Positions 38,394 to 50,970 of a stretch of DNA of 64,000 bases are shown in pieces. This stretch comes from Pseudoneurospora amorphoporcata (taxonomy: Eukaryota > Ascomycota > Sordariomycetes > Sordariales > Sordariaceae). Location: positions 1 through 64,000 of the forward strand of contig MU859064.1 of assembly GCA_033297205.1 (NCBI GenBank), given 5' to 3'. The translations under genes and the position numbers were made by a program. The notes below the pieces were generated by a model that saw nothing but the letters and a program-made list of their open reading frames with translations, was not told the DNA's origin and ran no database searches. Each line of letters opens with the position of its first letter. Position 1 is the stretch's first letter.

Positions 38394-39205
38394 ATGGCTC
38401 CCACCAAGACCGCCGGTAAGGATGTGTACTCGGTCATCCTGCCGACCTTCAATGAACGCCAGAACCTCCCCATCATCACCTGGCTGCTCAACCGCACCTT
38501 TACCGAGCAGTATGTCATCAGTCTTCTGTGTCCCAATTGGCTCCGACCATATTCCTAGTCTCCAGTCACTGACGTTCCCCCACCAGAAACATCGACTGGG
38601 AACTCGTAATCGTCGATGACGGCTCCCCCGACGGCACCCAAGATGTCGCCGCCCAGCTCGTCAAGCTCTACGCTCCCCACGTGCAACTGCAGACCCGCAC
38701 AGGCAAGCTCGGCCTCGGCACCGCCTACGTCCACGGCCTCCAGTTTGCCAAGGGCAACTACATCATCATCATGGACGCCGACTTCAGCCACCACCCCAAG
38801 TTCATCCCCCAGATGATTGCCAAGCAAAAGGCCGGCAACTACGACATCGTCACGGGCACCCGCTACGCCGGAGACGGCGGTGTCTACGGATGGGACCTCA
38901 GGCGCAAGCTGACCTCCAAGGGCGCCAACATCTTTGCCGATACCCTGCTCCGCCCCGGCGTCAGCGACTTGACCGGCTCCTTCCGGTTGTACAAGAGAGA
39001 GGTGCTGGAGAAGCTCTTCCAGAGCACGGATATCCGTGGTTTCACCATGCAGATGGCTCTGGCTGTCACGGCCAAGTCCCAGGGCTTCTCGATTGCCGAG
39101 GTGCCCATCTCCTTCGTCGACAGAGTTTACGGCGACAGCAAGCTCGGTGGCGAGGAGATTGTGGAATACGCCAAGGGCGTTCTGCAGCTTTGGTGGTCCA
39201 CATAA
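38394..39205 (+). CDS. dpm1: Dolichol-phosphate mannosyltransferase catalytic subunit
   Basis: Transfers mannose from GDP-mannose to dolichyl phosphate at the ER, giving Dol-P-Man for N-glycans, O-mannosylation and GPI anchors (family knowledge). Two exons (38394-38509, 38587-39205) give 244 residues. A GT2-family fold is clear: ILPTFNERQNLP near the start, VIVDDGSPDGT, the catalytic DADFSHHP, and GSFRLYKREVLEKLF followed by AEVPISFVDR. There is no C-terminal membrane anchor, so it belongs to the short class (human, fission yeast, filamentous fungi) that needs DPM2/DPM3 partners, unlike S. cerevisiae. The ATG is in good context (ATCACCATGG). The intron begins GAGCA|GTATGT and ends CACCAG|AAAC. 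Convergent with the next gene, 301 bases away. Confidence 0.96.
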
Positions 39206-39506
39206 ACAGGACAAGGAATCCGACCACAAGAACAGGAGGAGAAGCAGCCATCTCCACAAGGAGAGGAAAATTCCGATACATATAAAAGCTAATGGCTGGG
39301 CTGGGCTGGGCCGGGCCGATGTACAAGTCAAGGTTGGGACCTGGGTGTTGCATGGCGTTTTCGTTCTCGTTCTGCGCGTACATATCTTTCTGGGGGTTTC
39401 ACTAATTGACTGATGATAACGTGGAAGTTTGTTTTTGGTCATGAATCATGTTGGCTATCTCTCGCTTCTACGCTACAACAACTACAGCAACAGCAGCATC
39501 AGGCGC

Positions 39507-40444
39507 TTAGCAATTCCTGCCGCCCGTCACACTGATAGTCTGTCCAGAGATGTACGAACTCAAGGGTGAGGCAATGGCCAACACAGCACTGGCAGCCTCA
39601 GTTGGCGAACCGGGCCTCCTCAATGGGATATCCGCAAAGGGGACGGGTCCGCCGGTCTTCTGAGCGTTCTGCTTCCCCGGAATACCCAAAGCAACCTTTT
39701 GGCCATCAACCTCAACAAACGCACCGGCCTCCTTGTTGGCAGTCAACCGGGTCTCAATGTGTCCGAAAGCAATGGTGTTCGCCCTGACACCGAAAGCCGG
39801 ACCCCATTCCTTGGCTATCGTCTTGCTGAGGCCCACCACACCGGCCTTGGCCATGGCGTAGTTAAGCTGGCCGGCATTGCCGTGCAGACCGGAGGTGGAC
39901 GAGATATTGATAATGTTGCGGGGCTCGCCGTCCTTGACGCGGAAGAAGGGAGCGGCTTCGCGGATGAGCTTGAAGGGGGCGGTGCCGTGAAGGGCGATGA
40001 TGGTCTCCCATTGCTTATCGGTCATCTTTTTTTTTTTTTTGTCTCCGTTAGCATCAACAGCTCCTATTATCTCCTAGGAAATTCAGGTCTCACCTTGTGA
40101 ATGACGGCATCCCATGTGAAACCAGCATTGTTCACGATAATGTGAATCTTGCCATTACCAAACTCTGCAGTCTTCTTCACAAGCTCCTTTATGTACTCGT
40201 CTTTGAGAAGATCACCAGGGACTGAGATGGCCTTGCCTCCGCTGGCGTTGATCTTGTCCACGGTAGCTTGGGCTTTGGCGGCGTCAATGTCGGAGACAAC
40301 GACCTTGGCTCCTTCGTTGGCGAAGAGCCTGGCACACTCGGCTCCGATGCCCTGGGCGGCACCGGTGATGATGGCTACCTGGCCGGCGAGAAGGCCTTGG
40401 GGGTAGTTGAGGTGGCTGGCGATTTGCTTTATCCTGTCGGCCAT
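39507..40444 (-). CDS. Short-chain dehydrogenase/reductase (3-oxoacyl-ACP-reductase-like)
   Basis: NAD(P)-dependent oxidoreductase of the classical SDR family; closest in look to FabG-type 3-oxoacyl reductases, but the substrate cannot be read from sequence. Two exons (40444-40094, 40025-39507) give 289 residues. The Rossmann motif GAAQGIG is near residue 28-34, NNAG follows around 107-110, and the catalytic set S...Y...K is in SSTSGLHGNAGQLNYAMAKAG. It ends YISGQTISVTGGRNC, a normal SDR C terminus. The intron 3' splice site is odd: minus-strand AAAAAAAG|ATG preceded by 14 consecutive A residues, with GCTAAC upstream as branch site. The exon-exon join (VIHK-MTDKQWETIIALH) fits the family. No clear targeting signal. 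Confidence 0.9.
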
Positions 40445-41146
40445 GGTGATGGTTGGGTATGCGGCTATTTCGGTAGAATTTGTGCTCGTGAAAGGAACTC
40501 TTGAAGCTCTGGAAAGAGGAGTCTGTATAGGATCACCAGTATTATGTACTCAACATCTTCAACAAGGGATATAACCCCAGCCGAGGTACATCTCCAGTCG
40601 ATTATCCCAATCGGCTCCTTGTTACCCCATACCCCGCATATTTGAACTGAGGTGTTGCAGATGTCATCCCACCGACACTTATCCCCCTTCCCGTCTTGTT
40701 GCTCTCTTGAAGGAAAAGGGAAGGGATGGAATACAAGACTGCCATTGTATGGTTTAATATGGTGAAGACTCAAAATACAAGACCGTTTGGTTTCACAAAG
40801 CAATTGTCACCATCTAAGTACCAACCTTTGGAAGATTTCAATGGATACCAAAACAAACCCGACATGACGGGATCACGGCAGTTGTTGCCGTGGAGATGTT
40901 TCTCCAGGCCATCAGGGTGTCAAGGCACGACCTGGCGCGCAACAGCACCCCTGCCACAGCGTGGAGAAGCCGCCGTGGGCAGCCCCGCAACCCCACTACG
41001 GGACCTGCCTTCCAGCGACTCCATCCGATGAATTCTTGACACCTCAAGTGATACGATTCGCGATCCGGGGGGTTGTTGACAACCATGACCGAATTTAGCT
41101 CCCGATATCCAAAGTCAACAAAGACATCACAACACCGCCAACAGAG
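40445..41146. other. Divergent promoter region between SDR and CSN8-like genes
   Basis: About 700 bases serving two divergent genes. No open frame worth calling and no clear TATA box. Confidence 0.5.
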
Positions 41147-42207
41147 ATGCAGAGAAACAAGGCCGGCAGAACGCCCTCGGGGCATCAGTTCTCACGCCTC
41201 AAGCCGGCCGAGATTGATCCTTTGGCCGAATATGGCCTCCCCTCTAAGGGAGAGAAGAGGTGATATTCCACCCCATCTCTAGCTCTAGCTCACCTAGCTC
41301 TCCGAAAAAAGCACTCCCGCCCGCTGACATCATCACCACCAAACCAAACAGACTCCTGAACCACAAAACCCAAGAAGCCTACTACTCCAAGATCGCCGAG
41401 CGCTACCTCGCCTTCTGCACCGACGCCGGCGACCGCGACTCTCTCCAAAAGCAATTCTCCCGTCTAGCCCTCGGCGACAGCACCAACACCAACATGTCAA
41501 CACCGCTCCTCCCCGCCAGCTCAACAATATCAACAGCAACACCATCATCCACCTCCCACTCCCACGACTCTTCTTCAACACCACAACAACTCCCTCTCCC
41601 ACCCTCGGACAACCTCTCCCAAATCCTCTCCGCCCTCCGCAAGCTCCGCGAAGCCCTCGTCGCCTCCTCACGTCTCGACGACTTCACCACCCAAGTGTAC
41701 CTCTTCGCCGTGCGCCTCGGCATTTTATCCTCCTCCTTCGAGACCTACCTCCCCTCCCTCCTCTACCTGTTACGGGTGATGCACCGCTCTCCGTCACACC
41801 CCTTAACATCCGTTGAATACCACGAGGTCGTCTCCTATCTGGTGCTAGACACAGCCTGTCGGCGGGGGGATCTAGCTGAGGCGTATGCGCTTCGGAACAA
41901 ATATAATCTGCAAGATGCAAAGGTGGATGCTACGCTCAAGGCGTTGGTGATGGATGATTGGGTTAGCTGGAGACGGACGAAGAGGAGTGTGGATGGGTAT
42001 CGCGTCAGATTGATGGAGTTTGCGGAGCCCGGGATAAGGGGACATATACTCAAAGCGTTTGGGAGGGCGTACTTGAGCGTTGGGTCGGAGTATTTGGAGG
42101 AGACGATGGGGATGAAATGGGAGGAGATGGTGGAGAGGTTTGGGGTGGGTTGGGAGTTGGATAAGGGGAAGGTGGTTATTAGGAAGATCGGGGGGAGGAC
42201 GCAGTGA
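41147..42207 (+). CDS. CSN8/PSMD8/EIF3K-domain protein
   Basis: Belongs, by the helical pattern of its second half, to the family shared by COP9 signalosome subunit 8, proteasome Rpn12 and eIF3k; which complex it joins is not certain. Two exons (41147-41259, 41352-42207) give 322 residues. Exon 1 codes MQRNKAGRTPSGHQFSRLKP and continues to GLPSKGEKR; donor AAGAG|GTGATA, branch-like CTGAC at about 41323 and acceptor AAACAG|ACTCC join to LLNHKTQEAYYSKIAERYL. A serine-rich linker lies around residues 80-115. The C-terminal half carries VEYHEVVSYLVLDTACRRGD, VMDDWVSWRRTKRSVDGYR and EMVERFGVGWELDKGKVVIRK, the last resembling the winged-helix end of the family. Starting instead at 41260 would need a GTG codon. 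Confidence 0.75.
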
Positions 42208-42726
42208 GTGTGAGGTACTGGATGGATGAGAAAGTGGACGACCTGGGAGACGTTGTGAGTTGGCATGCCTGCTTTGTTATGGTGCGATACAGTTTCTAGA
42301 TACCCCCCCTTTTTTTCTCTACTTTTGATATTTTGTCCAACGTTTTGTACAAGTCGAGTTACTGGATCGTTATCGTTGGTTGTACGACTGCACTGAGCTC
42401 CTGGTGTATGCTTAGTGCCGGTTACCACTACTTTCTTCATAACCGTTGCTATCTTCGATCTCACGAGGACAAGCAGCTAGCTCACTCAACCGACAGTACG
42501 TGTGGGAGGGGGTGGCTTCAAGTTTGCCAGCTCGTCGCTCGGTGAGTGAGGGGTAACACAAACATCATATAATGGTACGTAATCCAAGTTGCTTTTCTGT
42601 GGTATTATCGTTCCACTATATCGTATCCTTTTCTCATACATTATCCAAGGTCCGTTCCGTCACCCCATCCATCATGGCCATTACATATTACTGGGTATCC
42701 AACAACGTTTATCGCTTGTCCCTTGT
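42208..42726. other. Convergent 3' region (CSN8-like / CFEM genes)
   Basis: Roughly 520 bases holding the 3' ends of both genes; nothing else seen. Confidence 0.6.
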
Positions 42727-43485
42727 TTAAAGAAGGGCAACGGCAGCCATGAGACCACCAATGGCACCAAGACCGGCAGCAGCAGTCTGCCTTGGGCCGG
42801 GGTTGCTGCTCTGGGCACTGCTAGCCGCGCTGCTAGCAGCGCTCTTGATGCTGCTGGCGGCCGAAGACACGGCGGCGCTGTTGGAACCAGTGACGGTAGT
42901 GGCAGCGGCGGTACCGGTACCAGTGGTGACGACGGTGGTGGCGGACGCGCTGGTAGAGCCGGTGTTGGCAGCGGCGGTCGCGCAGGTGGCCTTGGTAGGG
43001 AAGTTGGTGGCTCCGTTGTTCTTGCAGAACTGTGTGCGTGATAGTTGCGAGTTAGAGACTGATCCGATTTGACTAGGGGAGGAATGAATTAACGGGCGGG
43101 CAGGTAAACTTACAGTGACAGCGAAAGCGGCAGCAGCATCAAGCTGGTCGGGCGGACACTTCTCCAGGAGACAGCACTGGATGTCCTTGATGAAGGTCTC
43201 GTCGGTGCAGATGCACTTGGGGTCGCGGTTGCAGTTACCGATGCCGTTGACGAGGTAAGGTGTAGCACAATCGGTCTGTTTAGTAAGCATGCGTTGTTAG
43301 TTTTTGTTGTTACTTGATCCCAACTCTCTTCAACGGGCCTATGTATGTACGATTAAGGAGTGGTTATGGAAGGCGAAGAAGATGGATGGATGAAAACATA
43401 CAGCGCAACTTGGGAGGTTACCAAGGTCCTGGGCAGCAGCGAAGCTGGCGAAAGCGAGGGAGAAGAGGGCAGCGGTGACCTTCAT
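42727..43485 (-). CDS. CFEM-domain, predicted GPI-anchored cell-surface protein
   Basis: Secreted cysteine-rich protein; CFEM proteins act at the cell wall or membrane and some bind haem (family knowledge). Three exons (43485-43402, 43275-43114, 43029-42727) give 182 residues. A signal peptide is clear (MKVTAALFSLAFASFAAA). Cysteines fall at 27, 31, 43, 49, 51, 62, 63, 68 and 84, matching the CFEM spacing PxCAxxCx11C...CxC...C; Asp46 in CNRDPKC sits where haem-ligand aspartates lie in haem-binding members. A long S/T/A-rich stalk (residues 95-155) follows, then a hydrophobic tail (GLGAIGGLMAAVALL) preceded by small residues, as for GPI addition. Which wall protein of Neurospora it corresponds to is not known to me. 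Confidence 0.93.
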
Positions 43486-44984
43486 TTTTGTGGTTGTTCG
43501 TGATATGATGCTGATGATTTTGGTTGGGAGGTTAGATTGGACTTTAGGTATTGTTCAAGAGATGGATGAAGGAGACAAGAAAAAGAATTAACCGGGTGGT
43601 AGTACAACATGAACGGGAATGTGGGATTCATCGAAGTCATATAAAGATCCGGTGTCAAAGTCATTCCAAGCTTCCCTCAATTGGCGATGCCAATGAACGG
43701 AGGAACACCAATCAACGCCCCTAGATGGAGGTACCTGAGCGTAGTGTCTGGTAGTGAGAACAGAAAGCAAAAGAAAACGAGCCATGGAATGACAGTGACC
43801 AATAGAGCTGCTGAACGGCCCGGAGTTACTCGCTCAAACGTCTCACCATGCATTCCATGGCAGGTAGGTAGTGTAGGGATCTTTACCCTAGCTGCAATCG
43901 GCTTGAAGCCAAAAGCACTCATGTTCTTGCGCATAAAACTTGGGAATTGAAGGTTTGTTCCCTCCCGTTTCTCTTCAAACTGCAAAAGTCACAACTATCC
44001 GCAACTATTGTTCAGCCACAGCGCAATTACTATCTGACCTACAATCCGTCAACCACATGCGGGGTTTCCATTGTGTCGGGTTATGCCCTGTTCACGATCG
44101 GGGGAAAGATGGACACCGACTCCGCTACAGCGCTAACGAACCGAACGGTGGAGAGAGTCCTCCACTGCAGAATCGGGCCTGATCCCAGCTGAATGCCAGC
44201 TTTCAGGGGCTGGACTGGCCTGTTCTGTGGTTGAAGCAGTCCCCAGATTCTTTTTAGCGGCCTGCTGATCATCCAGGGCTGAATCGATACCTAGAGGTAT
44301 GTTGAGCAAATCGCAGGTCGGTCAAGATGGCGGTGGTGATAGTTGTCTCACAAGAAAGAAGACCACGATGGTTTTGAAAAACGAACACCGCTGCCTAACT
44401 CCGAAAAAAGAAAAGGAGCGGTATCTCAAAAGAAGTAAGACCAACGAAGCCATGGCGTTGGGAACGAGCTATCATCGGATCCGGCACTCTCTCTCGTGAA
44501 ATTTGGGTGGACATCAAAGACACGGTGATATTGGCCGGTAAGCTCCGAGCAGGCGTGTGTGTGTGAATAGCCCTAGGGAAAAGGGAACATGGGGTTTCAG
44601 CAGCTAGCTACGTAGAGAGACCAGTCAGAGAACAGTTCCCGTCTCCTCGGAATTTCCACTGAATGCCTCTCTGCGCCCAACTCGCTGGTTACCTTATTAT
44701 TGACCAACCAGTTGTTATCACCAAACCAATCTACACTTGCTTACATGCAGGTAGGAGACAAGACCCTGTCGACATCATTTGTCGCATTTCCTCATCTGGT
44801 TGTGTGGTTTTCTTGCGGTCATCATAGCTTCGGTTTGACTACCTTGACGGCACGAGCCGCGCATCAAACTATCAGTCGGTCTTGATCGTGATGCCACTCG
44901 CACGTTGAAAGCTTCTCGAGCTCTTTATCCGACTCAATCCACACCTTGAATCTTATCCAGGCGTGCCAGAGACCGAGGCGCAAG
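43486..44984. other. 1.5-kb divergent region between CFEM and MFS genes
   Basis: Contains both promoters. Several short frames on both strands show no family resemblance. No repeat or RNA gene seen. Confidence 0.5.
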
Positions 44985-46964
44985 ATGGGGTTGGGAATTC
45001 TCGAGGACCGGGTCCTTGAACACGTCCCTGGTGTGTGAAGTTCTGAATAGTCCCCGCGCCTTCAACAATCGGGAGCTATAGCTAACCACCTATACACCAG
45101 GCACAACACAATACTTTGATGACCCAGAGAGACCACAATATGCCACCGACGCCACACATGAACACCTCATGTGCGATCGAAGCGGCCCGGTGCCCATCGT
45201 CCTCGTCCCCCAACCAACAGATGACCCAAACGATCCTCTGAACTGGCCGCTGTGGCGCCGCGACCTCATCACCCTCGTCCTCTCCATCACTTCAGTCTTC
45301 GCCACAGCTCTAGGTCCCATCCTCGCCGCCGACACCGTCCTCCTCGTCAGCACCCTCGAAAACGTCACCTTCGTCAAAGCCTCCCTCTTGACTGGTTACT
45401 TCCTCCTCGGATGCGGCGCGAGTGCCTTCCTGTTTGTCCCATCCAGTCGCATATGGGGCAAAAGACACTTATTCATCCTGGGCACAATCCTCCTGATCGT
45501 CACCAGCGTGTGGACGGCCGCCTCAGGCAGTAAAAGCTACACAAACTTCCTATGGTCGAGGATCTTCCAGGGCGTAGCGGCCGCCCCCTTCGAGTCCCTC
45601 GTCAACGCGGCCGTAGGCGACCTGTACTTTGTCCATGAGCGCGGCAAGCGCATGGCTTTTACCAATTTGGCCGTCTTTGGAGGTGCCTTCTTCACCCCCA
45701 TTCTTGTCGGCAAGATCAGCAACGACATGGGCTGGCCGTGGACGTTTTGGTTCGTCGCCATCTTCTCTGGCGTGTGTCTCCCGGCTATTTTTCTCTTCTG
45801 TCCGGAAACCGCTTACCGTCGTGACCCAACACCACGATTCTCGGCCGCAACGAACAGCGACAACCATGGTCTTGACCAGGAGCAGGAGGAGCCCAAGGAA
45901 CCCAAGGAACCCAAGGAACATGCAGCTCCCTCCACCGACAGCACCATTGCCCCCGACCCCGTCGGCACCACCAAAAATCAAGTAAACCACACCTCAACCT
46001 CAACCGAAGCGGCCCACGTCGGCAATACCATCCCGCCAAAAGCCACCTTCCTCCAATCCCTCTCCCTCTTCAACGGCCGCAAGTCCACCGACTCCTTCTG
46101 GAAACTCACCCTCCGCCCCCTCCCCCTCTTGCTCCACCCCGCCTTCCTCTGGGCCTGCCTAATCCAAGGCCTCTTGATCGGGTGGACCGTCTTCATCGGC
46201 GTTTTAATGGCCTTCTTCTTCATCGCCGTCCCCCTGTGGTGGGACGAAGTCCAAACGGGGTACGCCTACACGGGCGCCTTTGTCGGCGCGCTCATCGGGT
46301 TTGCGGTTGCGGGTGGTTTATCGGATTGGTCAGCGCGCAAGATGACCAAGTGGAACAAGGGGGTCTATGAACCCGAGTTTAGGCTGGTGTTGGTTATACC
46401 CCAGATGGTGCTGGGGTGTGCGGGATTGTACGGGTTTGGGATTACCCTTGATGGCATGCTTTTTGGGGAGTATCATTATGCGGTGCCGTTGACGTTCTTT
46501 GGGCTGGAGGTCGCCGGGATGGTGATTGGGGCGGTGGCGGGAAGTCTTTATATTGTTGATGCTTACCGTGAGTATTTTTTTTTTTTTCCTTTTCTGTCTC
46601 CGGGTGGTAGTTTGACCGTGAAAGAAAGATTGCTGACTGGCATTGAAAACAAAACAGGTGATCTTGTGATTGAGGGTTTCACGGCCATGATCGTCTTCAA
46701 GAACTTCTTCAGCTTTGCGTTGACGTTCAAGGCTTGGCCTTGGCTTATTCAGAGCAGTGTGAAGGCGGAGACGATCTTTAATGCCTTGGGAAGCGTGCAG
46801 CTGGTGGTTTGCTTGCTTACTATTCCGTTGTGTAAGTTGATCGATCAAAGTTCGAAACATGGGTGACCGATTTACTGACTCTCTTGTGTTCAGATATTTA
46901 CGGAAAGCGCTTGCGAGGCTTCTCTTATCGCCACGACATCCTGGAGCTTTGCGGTTTGCGATAG
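44985..46964 (+). CDS. Major facilitator superfamily transporter (fungal DHA1-like)
   Basis: Predicted proton-coupled membrane transporter; substrate unknown. Four exons (44985-45030, 45101-46567, 46658-46831, 46894-46964) give 585 residues. The small first exon codes MGLGILEDRVLEHVPG, a hallmark start for this fungal group, and joins TTQYFDDPERPQ; beginning at the later ATG (45169) would lose it. About twelve membrane helices are seen, with the first six before residue 250. The central cytosolic loop contains a triple GAACCCAAG-type repeat (45889-45918) giving EPKEPKEPKE. The third exon begins after DAYR|DLVIEGFTAMIVFKNFFSF, typical of the family. Intron 2 contains a T run. The tail ends YGKRLRGFSYRHDILELCGLR, a common ending in these transporters. 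Confidence 0.92.
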
Positions 46965-47294
46965 TCGGCTGGCGACACCATTCTTAGTACACGATTTAAT
47001 ATCTAATATGATACCCTCGTTTTTGTGTTGTAGAAGTTGTGGGACAGGAGATGTGATGATGTTGTTCACGATGAATGCTGTGGAAATGGAACGCTGGAAT
47101 CAAACGCACAATCACCATGTCTCCTACCTCCATCACCATTATGTGAATCGTCATCGTGAATATATACCAAACAGATATCTGTTTCAACACTCCTGCAAAA
47201 TTACCCCTTTTCGCTATCATATTCATAACAACACATCATGTCATCATAATCAACATCACCAACCATCAACGACCATTCCCTTATCCCCTTTGGC
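46965..47294. other. Convergent 3' region (MFS / phosphatase-like)
   Basis: 330 bases between two stop codons; CA/TC-rich simple sequence on the right half. No gene seen. Confidence 0.6.
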
Positions 47295-48814
47295 TCAGGC
47301 CTTCTGAACACTCGAAGTATCCGAAAAGCTAGTCTTCTCAGCCGACACGTGGAAAACCTCACTGATACCCTGCTGCTGCTTTCTCCTCTTCGTCAACCTC
47401 AACCCACCAACGCCCAAGATCAGAGCCTGGAGACCAAGCACAACACCCAGGGTAACCATAGCGCCAATAACACCAGCAACGGCATTGCTCATGCCACCCT
47501 TCTTGGCCTCACTGACACTGGCAGTCTCCTCAGCGGCAGGGTAATAAGCAGCGCAACTGCCCGTCTTCTCCCCACAAGCCTCGCACCACTCCTTGCTGCC
47601 ACCCTCAAGAGCAATCTTGTTCATCTCGGCAACGAACGTGGTCCATGGCAACTCGGTCTTGTCCTGCCCGAAAAGGGGGTACGCCTTGGCGGGGTTGCTA
47701 TCGGAAGCAGTGCCGTTGGCGAACAAGAAGCGGACAAAGACTTCGTCCTGGTCAGGGGAAGAGGAAGCAGACTTGGTGAACAGCTCAAAGGTCATGGAGC
47801 TGGCGTAGTCGACGATGGAGGTGAAGTCATTGGACACAGCGGGCAGCTGGGTGAGGCCGAAGAAAGAGGCGAAGGTGCCGTAGGGGCCGAATTGGATGTT
47901 GAGCTTTTGCTTGGAAGCAGCAGAGACGGAGGAGTTGAGGGTGGAGACGATGTGCGAGGCCAGAACGGAGCCGGCGACGGCGCGGATGGGCGAGGAGGCG
48001 TTGTAGGCGAGGCTAAACTCGTGGATGTTGGCTAGGTCGGAGAGAGTTTGGAGGGTCGAAGGGGTGAGGAGATTGGAGGAGGGGATGGAGCTGTTGTGGA
48101 TGGTGGCGACGTGGATGTAGTCGTAGACTGAGGCAAGGTGTTAGTTTGAAACTTGGAGGAGGTTGAGGGAAAAGAGGCGGCCATGTACGTACGGCTATAA
48201 GCGTTCTTGAAGGTGGCCGTCTCGCTAGAAAAGGTCGACTCATAAACGGGCAGCAAGTTCTGGTAGAACTCCTTGGTGCTCTCCAGAAGCTCGAGGTACT
48301 CCTTGCTCTGGAAGTACGCCTGGCTGCTGTTCACGGCAGCCGGACATCCGCTGTTTCCCTGCAACCAGGCATTGGACTCGGCCTGGGCGCTGCTCGTCAC
48401 CGCCGCGGTGTTGACGGGAATGTACTGGTATCCGCTCAGAGGAGCCTCGATGGTGGTGCCATTGGCGAGCTTCTGGGAGTTGACCGAGCCAGCGGGAGGG
48501 TACAATCCCTGGAGGAAGATGCCGGCGCTACCCTGGAGAACATTGTCGACGGGGGCAGTGACGGAGAGCTCACTGAGGTCGGCGAGGTCGGAAGAAATGC
48601 CGTTGATGCGGGTGGAGGACCTCGAGTCGATGTAGCGGGAGCGGTACCAGGAACCGGAGCGGTAGACTTGCTCGGCACCGAGAGCAGTGAGCTTCGCTGG
48701 CGAGTAGGCCTTGGTGGTGCGGTCACCGTGACGGCTGAAGATGTAGGCTCCGAGGATAGTCTCGGCAGCCGTAGCCGCGGGGATGGAGGCAAGGAGAAGA
48801 GCTTTGGTGTGCAT
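47295..48814 (-). CDS. Histidine acid phosphatase-like membrane protein, catalytic HD dipeptide absent
   Basis: Belongs to the branch-2 histidine phosphatase family (acid phosphatases, phytases). Two exons (48814-48193, 48127-47295) give 484 residues; donor AGCC|GTACGT and acceptor CTCAG|TCTAC. A signal peptide (residues 1-17) precedes SRHGDRT, with the nucleophile position H29 and R28/R32 present. In active members an HD dipeptide occurs late in the domain just before a TxxxxLxxLG stretch; here that site reads FGPYGTFASFFGL (about 287-297), so PY replaces HD. Many N-x-S/T sites suggest a glycosylated ectodomain. A CEACGEKTGSC motif precedes one membrane helix (about 430-455), then a basic cytosolic tail. 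Likely a surface pseudophosphatase or one with altered activity; that is inference. Confidence 0.88.
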
Positions 48815-49892
48815 GGTAATTGACGGGTGGTATTATGCCGAATTCCCGAGATATGATGGCCGAAGACTTCCAGTGATGGGCTCCTTTTGTGGAAAGAGGC
48901 TTGAGCACGAAGAGAAGAACGGTGCTTCGAGGCCAAGGGGGGAAGAGTTTCATTTAAACCAACCTAAACACAAACCCATGATAAGAAACAGCAACCATCA
49001 CGCTGTTGCCCCTCATGTTCAACCACCTAGTGATCGACATGGTCGAAAAGAAAACAGCATGGCAAGCATGGCCAACCCCACTTGGGAAGCTTGTTTTCGG
49101 GCATCGAACACTGGACAGCAGGCGCCACTGAGGAGTCGGGAAATGCAGGTGTTGACCGGGGATGGCCAATGAAACATAGATAGAGCACTTCCTCCATAGG
49201 AGCTATCCGGGCGATGATACGACCTTGGAAGCTGGCTAGCTCGGGATTTCTGTGTAGTGTTGTAAGAATGATGAATCATCACTTTGAGGGAAATAGAAAA
49301 CAAGCAGCTATCAAACACCAAGTTACCGTGGAGAAACGATTCATCCGTAAACAAAGGCAGGGTTGGAAGTAAACAAAAGACACTCGACAATATCCACATC
49401 ATCTCTGAACAACAAATATAAAGCCCATCAGATCAGATAAGCCCAATAAATTTGTCATGGGCCCTGACTAACGGGTAGTGTATTCTTCAGTGGTGGGGTA
49501 TTTCATCGGCCTCGGCCTCTCTCTTGAGATTTTGGGTAGCCAGGGAATCGCCGCCCCCCGACTGCCGGCGGCGGAGATAAGACTATCAAGTCCCCGGTGT
49601 GGATCGCGATCCTGGCTCGGCCCGGAGACACCTGGGACTCGCACTTCACCCTCCCGACCGATATCCGTCTCTCTAGATACTCGAGATTTGTCTGGAAACC
49701 GTCTTTAAAGTTCTTTGTTTGGTTAACCTGACTTGGCACCAAATTCGCGATCAATAGCTAAGAAATATGCAATGATTTAGCACGCCTGCTCCGATCCAAA
49801 CGCCCCGCAATCATGCCGCCATGGTCTGGCCAGATGGTATAACAACGCTCCGGTGTGACAAACTGATAACTTTTCGTCTTGAATCTCATGAT
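48815..49892. other. Gap between phosphatase-like gene and dienoyl-CoA reductase gene
   Basis: 1.08 kb containing the phosphatase-like promoter and the 3' end of the reductase gene. No recognisable gene or RNA. Confidence 0.55.
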
Positions 49893-50970
49893 TTAGAGCT
49901 TGGACTTGGGCGTTCTTCCGTCCTTCAGGTTCTTGCTGATCTGACCAGCAAGCAGGAAGTCGGGGTACTCCATGCCTTCGTCAATGCCAATGTTGTTCCC
50001 TCCCTGTCGCCTCCAGCCAGCGCCATCAACGATGAGAGTGGTACCGTTGACGTAGTTGCCGGCATCACTGAATAGGTAGACAGTAGCGTCAGCAATATCA
50101 CGGCGGCTTCCCCATCTGCCGCTAGGAACAGCCTTGGTCATCTTCTGCTTGTCGACAGCGCTGCTGGCAAGACGCTCCATACCCTCAGTGCCCTCGATAG
50201 CACCGGGAGCAATCACGTTGGCAGTAATACCGTAAGGGCCGTACTCGAGAGAGACGCTGGCCATGAGGGAATCCACGGCGGCCTTGGCAGCGGCCACATG
50301 GGCCTGCAGGGGCATGCCTGTGTAGTGGAAGGTAGCGGAAACCGAGATGATACGGCCGCCGGTAAGGCCATTCGGGTTGGGGTTTGGGTTCCTGGCAGCG
50401 GACTCGATGAGGTAGGGGATAGTGGCCTTGACGGTGTTGAAGGTGCCAATAGTGTCAATGTCGATGACAGTCTTGAAGGCGTTGGGGCTCAAGCCGGCGA
50501 TAGGAGCAATGAAGTTTCCAGCCGCACCAGCGATGACAAAGTCGATGGCTCCCAGCTCCTTGACGCAGCGCTCAGCGGCCGCCTTGAGGTCGTCGAACTA
50601 TGGATTTGGTCAGCAAGACTTCCTCAACCACCATGATTCATCCAAGTAACAACACTCACATTCCTGACATCGACATTGCCAATGCCAATGACACGAGCTC
50701 CAGAGCGGACCTTGGCGATGTCTTTGGCAGCCTTCTCAGTCTTGTCCGCGTTGCGACCAATAATGCATGCGTCGGCTCCCAGATGGACCAGAGCGCGAGT
50801 TTGCGCACTGCAGATGGTGCCAGCACCACCGGTGATGAAAAGCACCCGGTTGGCTGTGAAGATGATTGATTGTTAGCTACACTGTCTTTTCTGCATGAAT
50901 TCATCGGGGACTTACCAAAGATGCCGGGTGCCCATACGTTGCTGAGATACTCTAACCTGGGGACACTCAT
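49893..50970 (-). CDS. sps19: Peroxisomal 2,4-dienoyl-CoA reductase (SPS19/DECR2-like)
   Basis: NADPH-dependent reduction of 2,4-dienoyl-CoA during beta-oxidation of polyunsaturated fatty acids in peroxisomes (family knowledge). Three exons (50970-50916, 50853-50660, 50597-49893) give 317 residues. The protein starts MSVPRLEYLSNVWAPGIFG, then the cofactor motif VLFITGGAGTICSAQ, NVDVRN|FDDLKAAAERC, GAIDFVIAGAAGNF, and SATFHYTGMPLQAHVAAAKA with the conserved lysine, the arrangement seen in dienoyl-CoA reductases rather than ordinary SDRs. It ends exactly in SKL, a perfect type-1 peroxisomal targeting signal. All introns are short with GTRNGT donors. Rad60 lies divergently upstream. Confidence 0.94.
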